Shown in pieces: positions 1-11,436 of a stretch of 64,000 nucleotides of DNA; position 1 is the first letter of the stretch; each line of letters starts with the position of its first letter. The DNA comes from Closterium sp. NIES-65. Lineage: Eukaryota; Streptophyta; Zygnematophyceae; Desmidiales; Closteriaceae. The position numbers were made by a program, and so were the translations under genes. Where the stretch lies: the NCBI GenBank assembly GCA_948144175.1, contig CANXME010002281.1, positions 234,501-298,500 on the forward strand, in the 5' to 3' direction. The notes below the pieces were generated by a model. That model saw nothing but the letters and a program-made list of their open reading frames with translations, was not told the DNA's origin and did not search any database.

Positions 1-3000
1 GGCTCAAAAGGCACACCAGTCCCCTGCCATTCTCTCTCACCTGATGTCGCTGCTGGGTGGAACGAGCAGCACTCCGCATGGCGGCTATCTCCCTCTTCAG
101 CATGGTTATCGCCTCCCCCACATGCAGCCCATGCAGGTCCAACACCCGCCAATAAACTTCTTCCCCCACCCCCTCTTCCGCTCACCTGCTGTCGCTGCTG
201 GGTGGAGCGAGCAGCGCTTCTCATTGCGGCTATCTCCCTTTTCAGCATGGGTATCGCCTCCCCCACATGCAGCCCGTGCAGGTCCAACACCCTTGCCTCT
301 CCTCCCTCGCCAGCCACTCCACCCAGATAGCCCGACGCCGCATTGCTGGGAAAAGGGCAGAGCGTGTGGGGGGGTTGAGAAACAAGGGAAATATGGGGGG
401 GTAAGCATGCAGCCCACGGAGGTTCTTCAACACCTGCGCCTCTTCCTCTTCGCCTGCCCCTCCACCCAGTATCAATAGTACGATCCATTAATGTCCATTT
501 TCACTGTTACTTTGCTGGGCCTACCAAGTTCTGAAGATGGCATCGCTGGCATTGGCGTGAGCTGCCTTCATCTGCTCGTTGTGCCACTGCCCCCGAGCGC
601 TCAGCCAAGTCAGCTCCTTGGCTGCTGTGCTTCTGCCTCATGCCCTCTCATACTCCTCTTTGCAAGCAAGCAAGCATGCAACCAACGGCAGAAGCAATAA
701 CAACAACAGCAGCAGCAGGATCCATACCGGGTTCGGAAAATGGCATCGCTGGCCTTGGCATGGGCTGCCTTCATCTGCTCGTTGTGCCACTGACCCCGCG
801 CGCTCAGCTCCTTGGCTGCTGCCTTGTTGCCCGCCAGGTACGCTTGCGTGGCCTGCACGGAGGAAAGGAGCAAGATAGCAAAGAAAGAGGCTTTGAGATC
901 GAAAGAGGCTTTGAGAAAGAAAGAGGCTTTGAGATCGAAAGAGGCTTTGAGATCGAAAGAGGCTTTGAGAAAGAAAGAGGCTTTGAGATCGAAAGAGGCT
1001 TTGAGATCGAAAGAGGCTTTGAGATCGAAAGAGGCTTTGAGAAAGAAAGAGGCTTTGAGATCGAAAGAGGCTTTGAGATCGAAAGAGGCTTTGAGATCGA
1101 AAGAGGCTTTGAGATCGAAAGAGGCTTTGAGATCGAAAGAGGCTTTGAGATCGAAAGAGGCTTTGAGAAAGAAAGAGGCTTTGAGAAAGAATGCAGACGG
1201 AATGACTAGGTGCTTCCTTGTTGCCCACTACACATGTTTGCATGGACTGCAGGTGGGGAATGAAGTAGAAAGAGAAAACACGAAAGCCAACAGAATCAGT
1301 GTACGAAGGAGGGGAAGAAGTGGCACTGACCTGCTCGAAGCACGCATTTCGTATTCTTGCATGGTCCCGCGCCTCTTCCCTCATGTCTCCGTATAGGTTA
1401 GCTGCATGAGAGGATACGATAAGTGGAAATGGAAAATAGTTTGGAGAATGCTAATTAAATGGTCCCAAGCCTCCTCCATGTCTCCATACAAGTTGGCTAC
1501 ATGGGGGGAAACTTTGAATGGACATGCGTAACAGATTTGAGAATGCTCAATACGGTGTCTCCCAGACTTCCTCCCCCATGTCTCCATACAGGTTCGCTGC
1601 ATGGGGAGAAAACGGTAAGCGCACGAAGATGGGTTATGAGGTGACAATAGATATCCTCCTGCAACAACATGCCACATGTCTGACTGAAAGTGCACCAGAT
1701 CACAACTCACCGACAGCGTTGCCAGTTTCCAGCCATGGCTGTGCTCCTCCTCTTCCTGAAAACTCGTACCCCCCCCCTCCCCCTCCTCCTCCTCCCCCTC
1801 CCCCTCCCCCTCCCCCTCTTCGCCCTGCTCCGCCCATACCCCCCTCCCCTCCCCCGCTTCTCTCCGCCTGCCCGCCCCCCCACGCGTTCTGAGTCGCTGC
1901 CCCCGGGGGTAACGGCTTTCGCAGCACCCCGGCGAAATCAGGAACAGAGCCTTGCATGGGGCGAGTGTCAGGGCCTTGAGAGGAGGGGCGCGGGCGGAGC
2001 ATGGGGGAGGAGGAGGCGGGGAGGGGGTCTAGGGGGGAGAGAGAGGGGAAGTCGAGAGAGTCGAGGGAAGGGGGGTGCGCTGAGGGGGGTGGGGGACGGC
2101 GGTGGGTTGGTGATGGGAGAGTCATTTCGTCCTGAAGCTGTGAAGGTAAGAATAAAGTAGGGGAAAAGGAAGAAGGAATAAGGAGGGGGATGGGGGGTGG
2201 GGGTGGAGGCGGTGGCGGTGGGCGCAAAGAGAGGGGTTTGCGCAATGTGACGTTTGGTGTGGTTACATGTATTCAGGATGAGAGCTGGCGAAGGTAAAAC
2301 ATATGTCAAGAAACGTCACACGCCCCAATTACAGTGCACCGCAGCATCATATACACCCCAACCGCATAGATTCCAGCTAAACCAGATTGAACCCATGCCA
2401 ACCGCAAAGCACACCTGCAGCTGGGTCAGGATCTCCATGGTCCGAGGAAGGTCTGCGCCATTAGAGAAGAAGATCTCTGCCAGGGTGCTTATACTGAACA
2501 TGGGGAACTCTGTAGCGAGTATGCGCACAGGATCGTGCCGATCGTCTCCGCCCACCCCTTCTTCCGGTCCCCCCCATCCAACTGGCATCGACATCGCTCT
2601 TTCTCTCACTCCCCCACCTTCCCCCCCCCACATGCCGTCTCCTCCCCCTGGTCCCCCCATTCCCCCGCCTCCCCCCATCCCTCCCCCCATCCCTCCCCCC
2701 ATTCCTCCCCCCATGTCCCCTCCCCCTGCCGGACCGGGGAGTTCAAACGGTGGGGGGTGCATGGCTCTCGGGTCAGCATTCGGGGGAGGGGGATAACCCC
2801 TAGCGGGGCTGTTGAAGGGGTGATGGTGTGGGGGAGGGGGAGAGGCAGCACCAGGCAACGGCATAGACATGGATGTTACAGGGTTACCACCAAATCGGGA
2901 GAGAGGGCCTCCGGGGGAGGCATAGGGAGGAGGACCCCTGGCAGGGCTCTGCTGCGGACTCATGTGGTTAGATTTAGGGTTAACCCCGCCGTATGGGGGG

Positions 3001-4400
3001 TATCTGTTGGGTGTGCCCATGGGAGAATGGGGTACTCCTCCGCGGCCAATCACAGGGCTGGAAGGGACGGGACCAACAGAGCCCGGTGGTCCGCCAGGTG
3101 GGGGCCCAGGTGAAAACCCAGGTGGGCCTGGAGCAGGTCTCCAGGCAGGGCTGGGGGCGTTTCGAGGAAGCAGGTGTGAGGGAGGAGGACCGTGATAGGG
3201 AGCGGAAGGATCATAGGAAGGCTCGAAAGGCCTGTCAAGGGAAGCTTCGTAGGAAGGTCCCTGAGCTGGGGAGCCCATGAGAGGGCCACCAGGTGAGCGA
3301 TGCGGCATGTGGTGGTGCTGGCCAGGTCCGGAGAGACCGAGAGCGGTGCGATGTGGTGCAATGTGGTCTAGAGCCGAGTCTGACTTAACCTCCTCGAGAA
3401 TATTCCCCATGGATTGAGCTGCAGGGGGGCCACCAGCGGGGCCTACACCCTGCCGAAACGAGTACCCATACCCCTGCCTGTCAAAACTGTCTGGGCCACC
3501 AGAAGGAGCAGCACCACCAGCACCCCCAGCAGCAGCCGAACTGGACATGTGACCGCTATCTAGAGACGGCATGCTAGCTGCATGACGATGCAGGCTATTT
3601 CCACCTACCCCACCAGTATCCATCTCCATTCCCATCCCTCTCTGCAAAAACCCATCCCTCCCATCCCGCCCCGCCCCTCTCCCTTTCGGCGACTCATCGA
3701 AGCTCAGAAGCTCATCTGGCAGCCGGTCACGCCAGAAGCGGCGGTACTCGTCATCAGAGGCGTTGCTGTTGTGCGACTGTGACCGGCTCAACAGCTCCTC
3801 CTCGCACTCCTCAAACGTTTCATCTGCTGCTGCGCCATTATACCCTGCTAAACCGACGCTTGTCCCGCCGTACCCTGCTGCACTGCTCCCTGTCCCGTAC
3901 CCGGGTTGCAGTGAGGACGCGTACCCCCCTGCTCCTCCTCCGCCCGCTGCTGCTGCTAGTCCCTGTGGTTCTGATTGTGATGCAGCGGTGGGATTGCTGG
4001 CGTGGGAAGGAGGGCCGAAGACAGGAACGAACTCTGCAGCGTGCGGGTTGAGGCTCATGCCGCTCAGGTCTAGGGATCTCCGCACAGTGGAGGCGGCTGA
4101 GGAGGGCCCGGGAGAGGAGGAGGAGAGTGAAAGGCGTCTGGTTCCTGCTACAGATGATGCTACAGTTGATGCTACAGTTGATGCTACAGCTGGAGATTGA
4201 GCTGAGCCTACATTTGATCCTACAGTTGTTCCTATGTTAGATGTTACAGGCGCTCCCTCAGTCGACGCTACAGCTCCTCCTGTGGAAGCTTCTTGAGTGT
4301 GTGAGACGGTGGGAGATGATACAGGATCGAACCTGGTTTGGTAGAAGAGAAGGGCGCAACAACCAGCAGCAGCACAGTCAAGGCACGTGCAGAACAGCAA
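1..4400 (-). CDS. CID7-like PAM2/CUE/DUF1771/Smr protein (3' end outside window)
   Basis: Domain order and several motifs match plant CID7-type poly(A)-binding-protein interactors. Seen along the minus strand: a PAM2 motif (SLNPHAAEFVP, about 4020-4060); an SNASDDEYRRFWRDRLPDE block; a long Pro/Gly/Ser-rich stretch; a CUE-like segment (FPMFSISTLAEIFFSNGADL) ending at donor 2415; exon 1711-2137 (VPDFAGVLRK, then AQPWLETGNAV); DUF1771 exons 1331-1401 (ANLYGDMREEARDHARIRN) and 728-852 (GNKAAAKELSARGQWHN); and an Smr exon at 186-291 with LDLHGLHVGEA. Phases agree across these joins. PAM2 binds the MLLE domain of poly(A)-binding protein and Smr is a nucleic-acid-associated fold, so a cytoplasmic RNP role is likely. 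The 5' start is unresolved: the frame is open to 4400 and an acceptor may lie near 4260-4320. The rest of Smr lies left of position 1. Partial exon copies surround most exons. Confidence 0.85.
41..475 (-). repeat. Three copies of the Smr-domain exon
   Basis: Copies lie at about 400-440 (degenerate, VLKNLRGLHA), 186-291 and 41-150. The last two both read LDLHGLHVGEAI followed by MLKREIAA and end in a donor (gtgagc, gtgaga). Copy 186-291 has a phase-compatible acceptor (aag) and is the best candidate for the used exon. Copy 41-150 lacks a clear AG acceptor, so it may be a donor-side partial copy or part of an alternative transcript. Confidence 0.75.
528..645 (-). repeat. Donor-side partial copy of the second DUF1771 exon
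   Basis: It reads AAKEL, then ARGQWHNEQMKAAHA, then SDAIF, nearly the 3' two thirds of exon 728-852. It carries an inserted TWLS and ends at a possible gtaggc donor. It lies downstream of the intact exon in transcription order and has no acceptor-side part. Confidence 0.75.
883..1197. repeat. 18-bp minisatellite, about 17 units, two variants
   Basis: The unit is GAAAGAGGCTTTGAGATC, interspersed with a variant ending AAA instead of ATC. It lies in the intron between the two DUF1771 exons (1331-1401 and 728-852). The period is a multiple of three, so long open frames on both strands are artefacts of the repeat. Confidence 0.95.
1468..1612 (-). repeat. Two acceptor-side partial copies of the first DUF1771 exon
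   Basis: Sequences reading ANLYGDM occur near 1579-1605 and 1476-1500 (minus strand), each diverging after about 25-35 bases. Both precede the intact exon 1331-1401 in transcription order and lack its donor end. The 1579-1605 copy has a gcag acceptor in the same phase; the 1476-1500 copy lacks the AG (tgtag present instead). Confidence 0.75.
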
Positions 4401-4605
4401 AGGATGACAGCAAGAGTGACAAAGGAAAACGGGTACGAGGGGAGGAAGAGATAATTCAGTTCAAAAACTGTTGCATACGTTGGAAAGCTAGAGCTTGTGT
4501 GGGAACAGTGGACAATGACACGAATATTGCAAAGAAGGGAAAGAGCATGTTGACAAGTTGACAACCAGCCAACCGCCACACACTACTTACTGTTTCACAT
4601 CAAAC

Positions 4606-6375
4606 TTACTGTGTAGCAACCCCTTCTCGATCGTGCGTTGCTCTGCCCTGATTAGCAAGGCCAGAGCCTAACGGAGATGCCTGTAGTGAAGCGCTCTGTA
4701 ACGGAGATGCCGGGGATGCCTGCGCCTGCTCAGTCATCTTGAGCTTCTGCACCTGATGCAGCAGACCGTCCATGCTGTGCTCTGTGCCTCGCTGCATGCA
4801 TGAAGAGACACAGGGCAGCAGAGAAACACACACATAAGCGTGAATTGAGTAGTATTGAAACACTCTGTAGTGGGTACGCCTGGGCTGGCGGCGCCTCGGT
4901 CATCTTGAGCTTCTGCACCTGATGCAGCAGACCATCCATGCTGTGCTCTGTGCCTCGCTGCAACATGGGCATGGGCATGGGAGGACACACACAAGGCAGC
5001 AGACACACGCACAGGCGTGAGTTGCAACAAAGCCCTCCCATGCCCATGCCCATGGTGCAATGAAGCACTCTGTAACAGGACGCCTGGGCCCTGGGCCTTA
5101 GGCCTGCCTCTCCAACATCTTCAGCTTCTGCACCTGATGCAGCAAACCGACTTTGCTGTGCTCTGTTCCTCGGTGCACGCATGCAGACACACAGGGCAGC
5201 AGACACACACACACACATAAGCGTGAATTGAGTAGTAATGAAGCACTCTGTAGTGGGTACGCCTGGGGCTGGCGGCGCCTGCTCGGTCATCTTGAGCTTC
5301 TGCACCTGATGCAGCAGACCATCCATGCTGTGCTCTGTGCCTCGCTGCATGCATGCATGCATGCATGCGCCATGGGGCAAAAGAAACAGTAGCAGGCAAA
5401 CAAGCACGGACTTCACAATAAATAGCAGAAAAAAGAGACGCCTTACAACCATGTTGCACACATGATGACAGGGTGAAACGGACAGACAGAAATGTTCCGC
5501 AGCAAGGCAAGAATGCAAGCAAAATTTGAAACAATGGTAAAGCAGAACACGATGTGGATGAGGCAGAAAAGCTAATGTGTTCACAGGGAAAGGAAAACAA
5601 CTAGCGAAGAAAGAAAGCAAAGTATGACATACAAACAGGCTGGGCACGTCACAATAGTAGGAAGAAGGGGAAAGGATGGGTGGAGGGGGGTTGAGGATGG
5701 AGGAGAGGAGGAAGGGGGAGGATGGGGAGAGGGATTACTGACAGCAGGGGAGAGTCCGTGGGAGTCTACAGTTGTCTTGCGCTTTCGGCTGCTGGCAGGA
5801 GGCGCTGACTGGCTGGTGGATAGGCTGTAGCATGGGGAGAGTTCGAAGGAGAAGGAGATATGCAAAAGAAAAACATAGGTACGCAGTGCAAGTGAATATT
5901 GAAATGTTTCACACGGCTAGCTATGCATGTCTCATGGCACATGACGCATGACATGGCATGCGTTGCTCACTGCTGCCGAGGCGCGAGATACATGACATGG
6001 CATGGTACACTGCTCATCCGTGTCTCACTGGGTCATGATACATGCATGGCACGCATGGCATGGCACGGCATGGCATCGTATGGCATTGCTCACTGGCCGA
6101 GGTATGAGACGTAGTCATCCGTGTCGCAGCAGGGCGCGTCGAGAAAGTCGGACACCAGCCGCTTGACAGCGAGGTTGGCTCGTGGCGCATGGCATGTCAT
6201 GGCTCACTGCCTCGAGACGCACGGCATGGCATGACACGCGATGCATGGCATGGAAAAGCATGGCTTACTGGCCGAGGTAAGAGACGTAGTCATCCGTGTC
6301 GCAGCAGGGCGCGTCGAGAAAGTCCGACACCAGCCGCTTCACAGCGAGGTTGGCGAGCTTGCGGTCAGCAGCTCG
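4606..6375 (-). CDS. Unrecognised gene, 3' exons only
   Basis: I do not recognise this protein. Three joinable exons are visible on the minus strand. The first, about 6275-6375, contains AVKRLVSDFLDAPCCDTDDY and ends at gtaagc. The second, about 5742-5842, starts after ctacag, is Ser/Lys-rich (PPASSRKRKTTVDSHGLSP) and ends at gtaatc. The terminal exon carries HSMDGLLHQVQKLKMTEQA and ends with TAA at 4606-4608. Phases agree if the acceptor cacag before AGCACAGC is used. Substitutions between copies of the terminal exon are mostly synonymous in the LLHQVQKLKM frame, which supports that frame. The start and upstream exons are unknown. The gene lies just upstream of the CID7-like gene on the same strand, so these exons could instead belong to a distant 5' end of that gene, but the stop argues against it. 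Confidence 0.5.
4875..5355 (-). repeat. Three acceptor-side partial copies of the terminal exon
   Basis: Copies reading HS(M/K)(D/V)GLLHQVQKLKM lie near 4880-4960, 5100-5185 and 5290-5350, all upstream of the intact terminal exon (about 4606-4790). Each keeps the Tgcatgcag...cacag acceptor region and diverges after the TE(Q/R) codons. The spacers contain CACACA and GCATGC runs. Confidence 0.75.
6113..6375 (-). repeat. Two copies of an exon containing KRLVSDFLDAPCCDTDDYVS
   Basis: The copies at about 6275-6375 and 6113-6185 are nearly identical for about 70 bases. Differences are mostly third-position changes, consistent with coding constraint at some time. The upstream one has the better acceptor (gcaag); both keep the donor end (gtaagc, gtgagc). 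The spacer is rich in ATGGCATG-type repeats. Confidence 0.7.
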
Positions 6376-7409
6376 AGGCATCAGCGAGCCACACAAGCGA
6401 GCGGATTGGTAACACCGTAACACTGTCAGAAAACCCTATTTGCTGTTGGGCCAATATGAAGCTTGGTACAGAAGAGAGGAAGGAAAAGAGAAAAAGGCAA
6501 GATAAACGGAACCGCGATCAGATAAGTTAAACAATGAGGAGATCCCAATGTGAGGTGACTTGGATTGAAATGTACGTTGATTTTATACGCTGATGCCAGT
6601 TTAGATTCGCGCGTGATCGCGAAGGATTTGGAATTGCATCATCAGGCTGCTGAGGGACCGACGAAGGGGAATTCAAGAGGCTCAACAATGACCGGGAGGG
6701 GACTTGTGACAGAGTGAAACGAGAGAAGCGCACGAACGGCTCACGACGAAAGCATGGTGATTATGAGGGAGAGGCTGAATTCTGAGTCTGCTCAAAAGAG
6801 GTGGCCGAGGAGGGGAAGGCAACAGGGGACTCATAAAGTCACTGGGTGAGGGCTGTAGGAGAGGAAGGAGACGCTTTAATTAGCGTTCCTGGTAACGAAA
6901 ACTGACGGGTGGAGATAACGGAATTTAGGAGAATAATTGCTTACTCTGCAGAAGGAAAAGCTGGGAAAAGGCTGGCCTTCAGAGTGCTGAAATCAGTCAA
7001 TAAAAGTAAGAATGGCTTATGCGAATCCAAGGTATGAAGTTAGAGAACCGCAGAACTAGCCTAAACTGGTAGATCGCCACGCAAATTCGCGGAAGCACTT
7101 CCTGACAATTTGACCTACCAACTATTGTGCTTAGCTCATAAAAGCTTATGGCTGGCCATGGTGAAGCTCGACCATGCAAAGCAGTCCCAGCATGGCAGTT
7201 GGGAGCAGCAACTCCCAAGACAACTTCGGGGCTAACTTAGCCAAAAAAAAACAAGAGGCGAAGAAATCGTCTTAGGGTTGCGAAGCATTTTACATAACGA
7301 TATGTACACAAATTTTTACATTTTACATAACGACATGTACACAATTTTCTACAAGTGCGAATACTTTAATAAAAACCTGTGGTAATTGACATATATAGCA
7401 AGACTCGAA
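6376..7409. other. Intergenic stretch without a supported gene
   Basis: No exon with conserved-looking coding sequence was found. Two near-identical segments of about 30 bases sit in tandem at 7285-7350 (tacataacga(t/c)atgtacaca). Earlier bases may hold 5' exons of the gene ending at 4606, but none can be supported. Confidence 0.5.
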
Positions 7410-7492
7410 TAAGCAGCTTCAGCAGGATTCAAACCTACCTCCTTCATACCCAACGCCTTTTCCCTACCGACTGCACTAGCGCTACTGCACAG
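7408..7492 (-). other. tRNA-derived relic (SINE-like), minus strand
   Basis: On the minus strand there is an A-box-like TAGTGCAGTCGGTAGGG (7462-7478). About 35 bases further on, at 7422-7438, is a perfect T arm (GTAGG TTTGAAT CCTGC; 5-bp stem counting one G-T pair, 7-base loop). No clean acceptor or anticodon stem can be drawn. A working tRNA is therefore unlikely; a SINE head or tRNA pseudogene fits better. Confidence 0.5.
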
Positions 7493-8165
7493 AAAAGCAA
7501 CATGACTTTATAAGCTACATGACATAACGACGAATCTGACACTTTGTTAGGTTGTCTCTTCCTTTCATTCTCCCTCCCTTCCGCTCGCTGGTTTAGCTCC
7601 CCGCTACTCACGCCCCACCTACCCGTTCCTACTAAGGTGAGAACAACTCTACCTTACCGTTTCAAGTAGAATTAAGTTACCTGATTTCTAGCGAGACTAG
7701 CATGCGTTAATCTCGTACCATAGTTGTTTACTCTTGTGTTGGCCGCGTTTTAAAAAAATAGTTTGATTAAGCCTATGTTCTAGGTTCTAGGTATTCGTTT
7801 TCTCTTTCTCTTTTCTTCTCGCCAGTGGAGCTTGTTCTTTTGCCTCACGCTACTTACGCTCCACCTACCACTCCAAGGTCAGAAAGTTTAAGATGTCATT
7901 TAGAGTTGTTAGCTCATGGTAAGATGTAAGCTCTTATTGTCGTCATTTACTTCCTATTCTTAGTTAGCCCTCCCTTTCCTTCTTCCTCTCGTTCTGCTGA
8001 CGGGCTACGGGACTTCCGCTAGGTAAGCTCCTAACTTGCAACTTAAACGCGTTCGATACTTGTTAGGTCGACTTAATTCTAACACAGGACGGCTTAGATC
8101 TAAACTAGGTCGGCTTAGATCTTGTTTTTACACATGTTTTTTTTCGAAATCGTAGAAATCGTAAT
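7493..8165. other. Intergenic, no gene seen
   Basis: AT-rich and pyrimidine-rich sequence with no supportable coding region. Short recurring strings such as gctccacctac and gtaagctc appear, but I see no organised feature. Confidence 0.5.
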
Positions 8166-8465
<300 letters not shown>

Positions 8466-10020
8466 TCGTTGTTCTCGCTCTCTGTATTCGTTATATTCTC
8501 TTCTTTCGTTTACTGTCTCGGTATTTTGTTCCTCTATTCCCGTTCCTTATTTTCGTTTTATGCCTCGTTAGATTCTTCTCCATGCTCTTTGTCAAGTCTA
8601 ACCATTCAATGCTCACGGCGTTTTTCTTAGCCCTTGTATTGATTCATTTGTTTCTTCGTTATTCCTGTTTCTCTTCATTTCATCACACCTTATGCCTTTT
8701 TTCTGTTTTTTTTGTTGTACTGGCTATTCATTTCCGTTCCTCCTTTCCACTTCCTAAACCCGTTTGTCAGGGGCCTTTCCGGTCAGGAACGCGATTTCAA
8801 TCCAGAAAATGTGTATTGGTCACTAGGATTTATCGTATTGTCCTTTTAACATTGATTTACTTGTTATGTAGTTCGCGTGTATCTCGTGTTTTTTGGCTGG
8901 GTTTGCCGGAGCTCGTGTTTTTTATTGTGTGAATGTGTTTGTTCGTGTGAGTGCATTCATCTCATCTGTCATTGCAATATCAATGCATGTCTGTCAATTT
9001 TAAAAAGGGGGTTCATTTCTATCATTTCTAATTGGTTCATTGGCGCACTCAGTGACTCGTGTGTTTGCCACTTCGAACTGGATTTGATAGAGTGAACCTC
9101 TTTTTTAGAGTTAACAGATTGTATTTTTTCATGTGCTAGTTGATTATTCAAAGATTTTGCTATTGACCTCCCCCCCATGCTAGGCAGGGGATGGCGATAG
9201 CTTAGTTTTTGGGTTGTTAACTGTCACGCATTTTATCATGTGCATGTGCATCATTCATCACATATCACATGCATTATATACATCATTCTATGCATTATGC
9301 ATTGTATAGCATCATTTATGCATTACGCATGCACCTCTTCATCATTACACAACATCATCTAACAGTAACATATAATGCAAACAGTACAGCACATCTCCAC
9401 TAAACAATTGCAAAATGTTCATATGGAATAATGCACTATGAACAGTACCGTATTCAAAACTGCTCAACATGCATACAGTTTGGGAAGGGTAGTGCTGTAG
9501 TTGACAAAATTTATTTTCATGATTTTTTTAAAAAATATAAACATGAAAATAAAATTTGGCAAAATCGATCGTAAAGGGTTGCTTCGCAACCCAAAAAAAA
9601 AAAAAAAAAAACTCCCAAGACAAGAGGCCTGCTGCCTTTCCGCTAAAAAGCAGCCCCGTAGCGAATTACATACTAAAGTTTTCACTAACAATGTAGTACA
9701 CGATAAACTTTCCAGAAACATGTAAAGCATTGTAAGGTGTGTGTACGTAATTATTCGTATCAAGTTTGGACTCATAGATATCTAATTTGATCATCCAATG
9801 TCTCAATATAGGACATAATGCATCATAATCTCGATATAATATATTTCCTTCAATACGTAATCAAAACTGATCCATGAAGCAATAGTTAAATATTATTTTA
9901 TATTCATATTGTTATATAAAAATTCTTAAATGTATATTTATGTATTGGTAATATATACTAATATGCCCGGGTAATACTAAATAATCAACTACCATATTCT
10001 CGTATCAAATAGCTTAATTC
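8466..10020. other. AT-rich intergenic DNA
   Basis: No coding evidence. It contains GCATTATG/CATCAT-type short repeats (9235-9345). A small hairpin, GGGTTGC-ttc-GCAACCC, at 9577-9593 is followed directly by an A run (9592-9610). A very AT-rich block lies at 9830-10000. Confidence 0.5.
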
Positions 10021-10770
10021 ACTGTGGTACGGAATGGAGCAGCTCTTATTGCCGTTAATTCATCCGAGTTCCCGCCAAAAGGGAGCCTGCTCCACCTCGA
10101 GATTACTGCCGCACCGCCTTATCAATTCACAGCATCGCCGCTCCATTACACCAACCGCCATTACAACCATCAGTCATCTCGTCGCTTTCTCACCTTTGCC
10201 TCCTAGCCAAGTCTTGCTTTCTCCTAACCAAGCACCTCGTCAGGTCAGCTCCAAGTCCAAGCGTCACCATGGCGCCGTTCCGATGCGTAAGCGCGCGGTC
10301 ACCGCCGCGCGCAACGCTTCCGCACAGTCGAAGCGCGGTATGTCGTTCGAGCTTGCCTCCTAGCGGTACACAATGCGACAGACGACAGATGGCAGGTCGC
10401 CCCCACGTTCCGCTCCGTGAATCACGGACAACGCCGCTCGTGCGGCGAATAGTTCAAATGCTTTGAATTTCTAACGACGCGAGAAAATAGTCCACCTGGG
10501 TCACAATACCTCATTATTCGCCAGCTTTTCCATATCAGAAGCTGCGAAGGCGAAAGTGACGTCGCGCAGCTGGTCGCACAGGTCGCCGCAGAGATCATCG
10601 CATAGGTCGTCGTGCAGTTTGATGAGGTAGAGAATTGATCATCCGTTTTTTCAGGCGCCTCAAAGCTCAATGAAGTAGAGTATTGATCATACGCGTCACC
10701 GCCGCCGAGTTTCGAGATTTCTTGTGAGTTCGGAGACTTCTTGTGTTCTAAGAATCCTCGGGACTTCTCA

Positions 10771-10788
10771 TTTTGAGACGTCTCAAAA
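10771..10788. promoter_or_regulatory. Perfect 18-bp palindrome, dispersed family
   Basis: TTTTGAGACGTCTCAAAA, fully self-complementary, about 650 bp upstream of the modelled COBRA-like start. The same motif recurs in introns of two genes in the window. The regulatory label is only a guess; it could equally be a hairpin element or insertion scar. A weaker relative (AGGCGCCTCAAAG) lies at about 10650. Confidence 0.5.
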
Positions 10789-11436
10789 CTACTCTTTTTA
10801 CACGTGTTTTGTGAGTTAGGAGACTTCTTGTGATCGCTGAATCCTGGGGACTTCTCATTAACTGTCGTGCAGTGAGATTCAACGATCGGTCGCGCCGTCT
10901 TAAGTGTCATCGGCCTCTCGAGGCCGCAGTGCCACTGCTAACGCCACCGCGACCATCATTACCACCAGCATTATTTAGAAACGGCGCACCTACTGCAGTC
11001 AATTCACAAGCAACAGAGGGAGCAATCGAGAATGAGATTAGGAATTCTGAAGGGGATACGGCCGTCCACGGACTCCATGATGGCACGATCAACGGTTAGG
11101 ATGCCACGAACGGCGCCGCTCCCATCATCACCATCGATTGCATCATCATCGCCGTCGCCAAAGTCACCCCCGTGCGACTTTAGTCGTCTAGAGGAATTCC
11201 AATTTCACTTGGCGGATTTTGGCAGATGGGAACACCAAGAAACGCCTGGTTTGGTGCGGCATGAGAAATCTGATGAGACTTTTGGGAGGAGCGAAGAAGA
11301 GGTGATTGGTACACTCTGCATGGAAACTACAGAGATTGTTGCTGAGATGAACGTGGGGGGATTTGTGAAAAGGAATCTGGAGGTTGTTGAGTCCAGTCAG
11401 AAGTATGGAGGTGTTGTTGAGAGGGATGAGGAGCAG

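Noticed and set aside
7408-7492. Functional tRNA gene
   Set aside because: A-box and T arm are present, but acceptor and anticodon stems cannot be paired; kept only as a SINE-like relic.
10422-10910. Minus-strand open frame with repeated KSPGF/HKKSPNSQ pattern
   Set aside because: It is short and includes the 10771 palindrome and its inverted-repeat neighbours. No splice context or recognisable domain was found.
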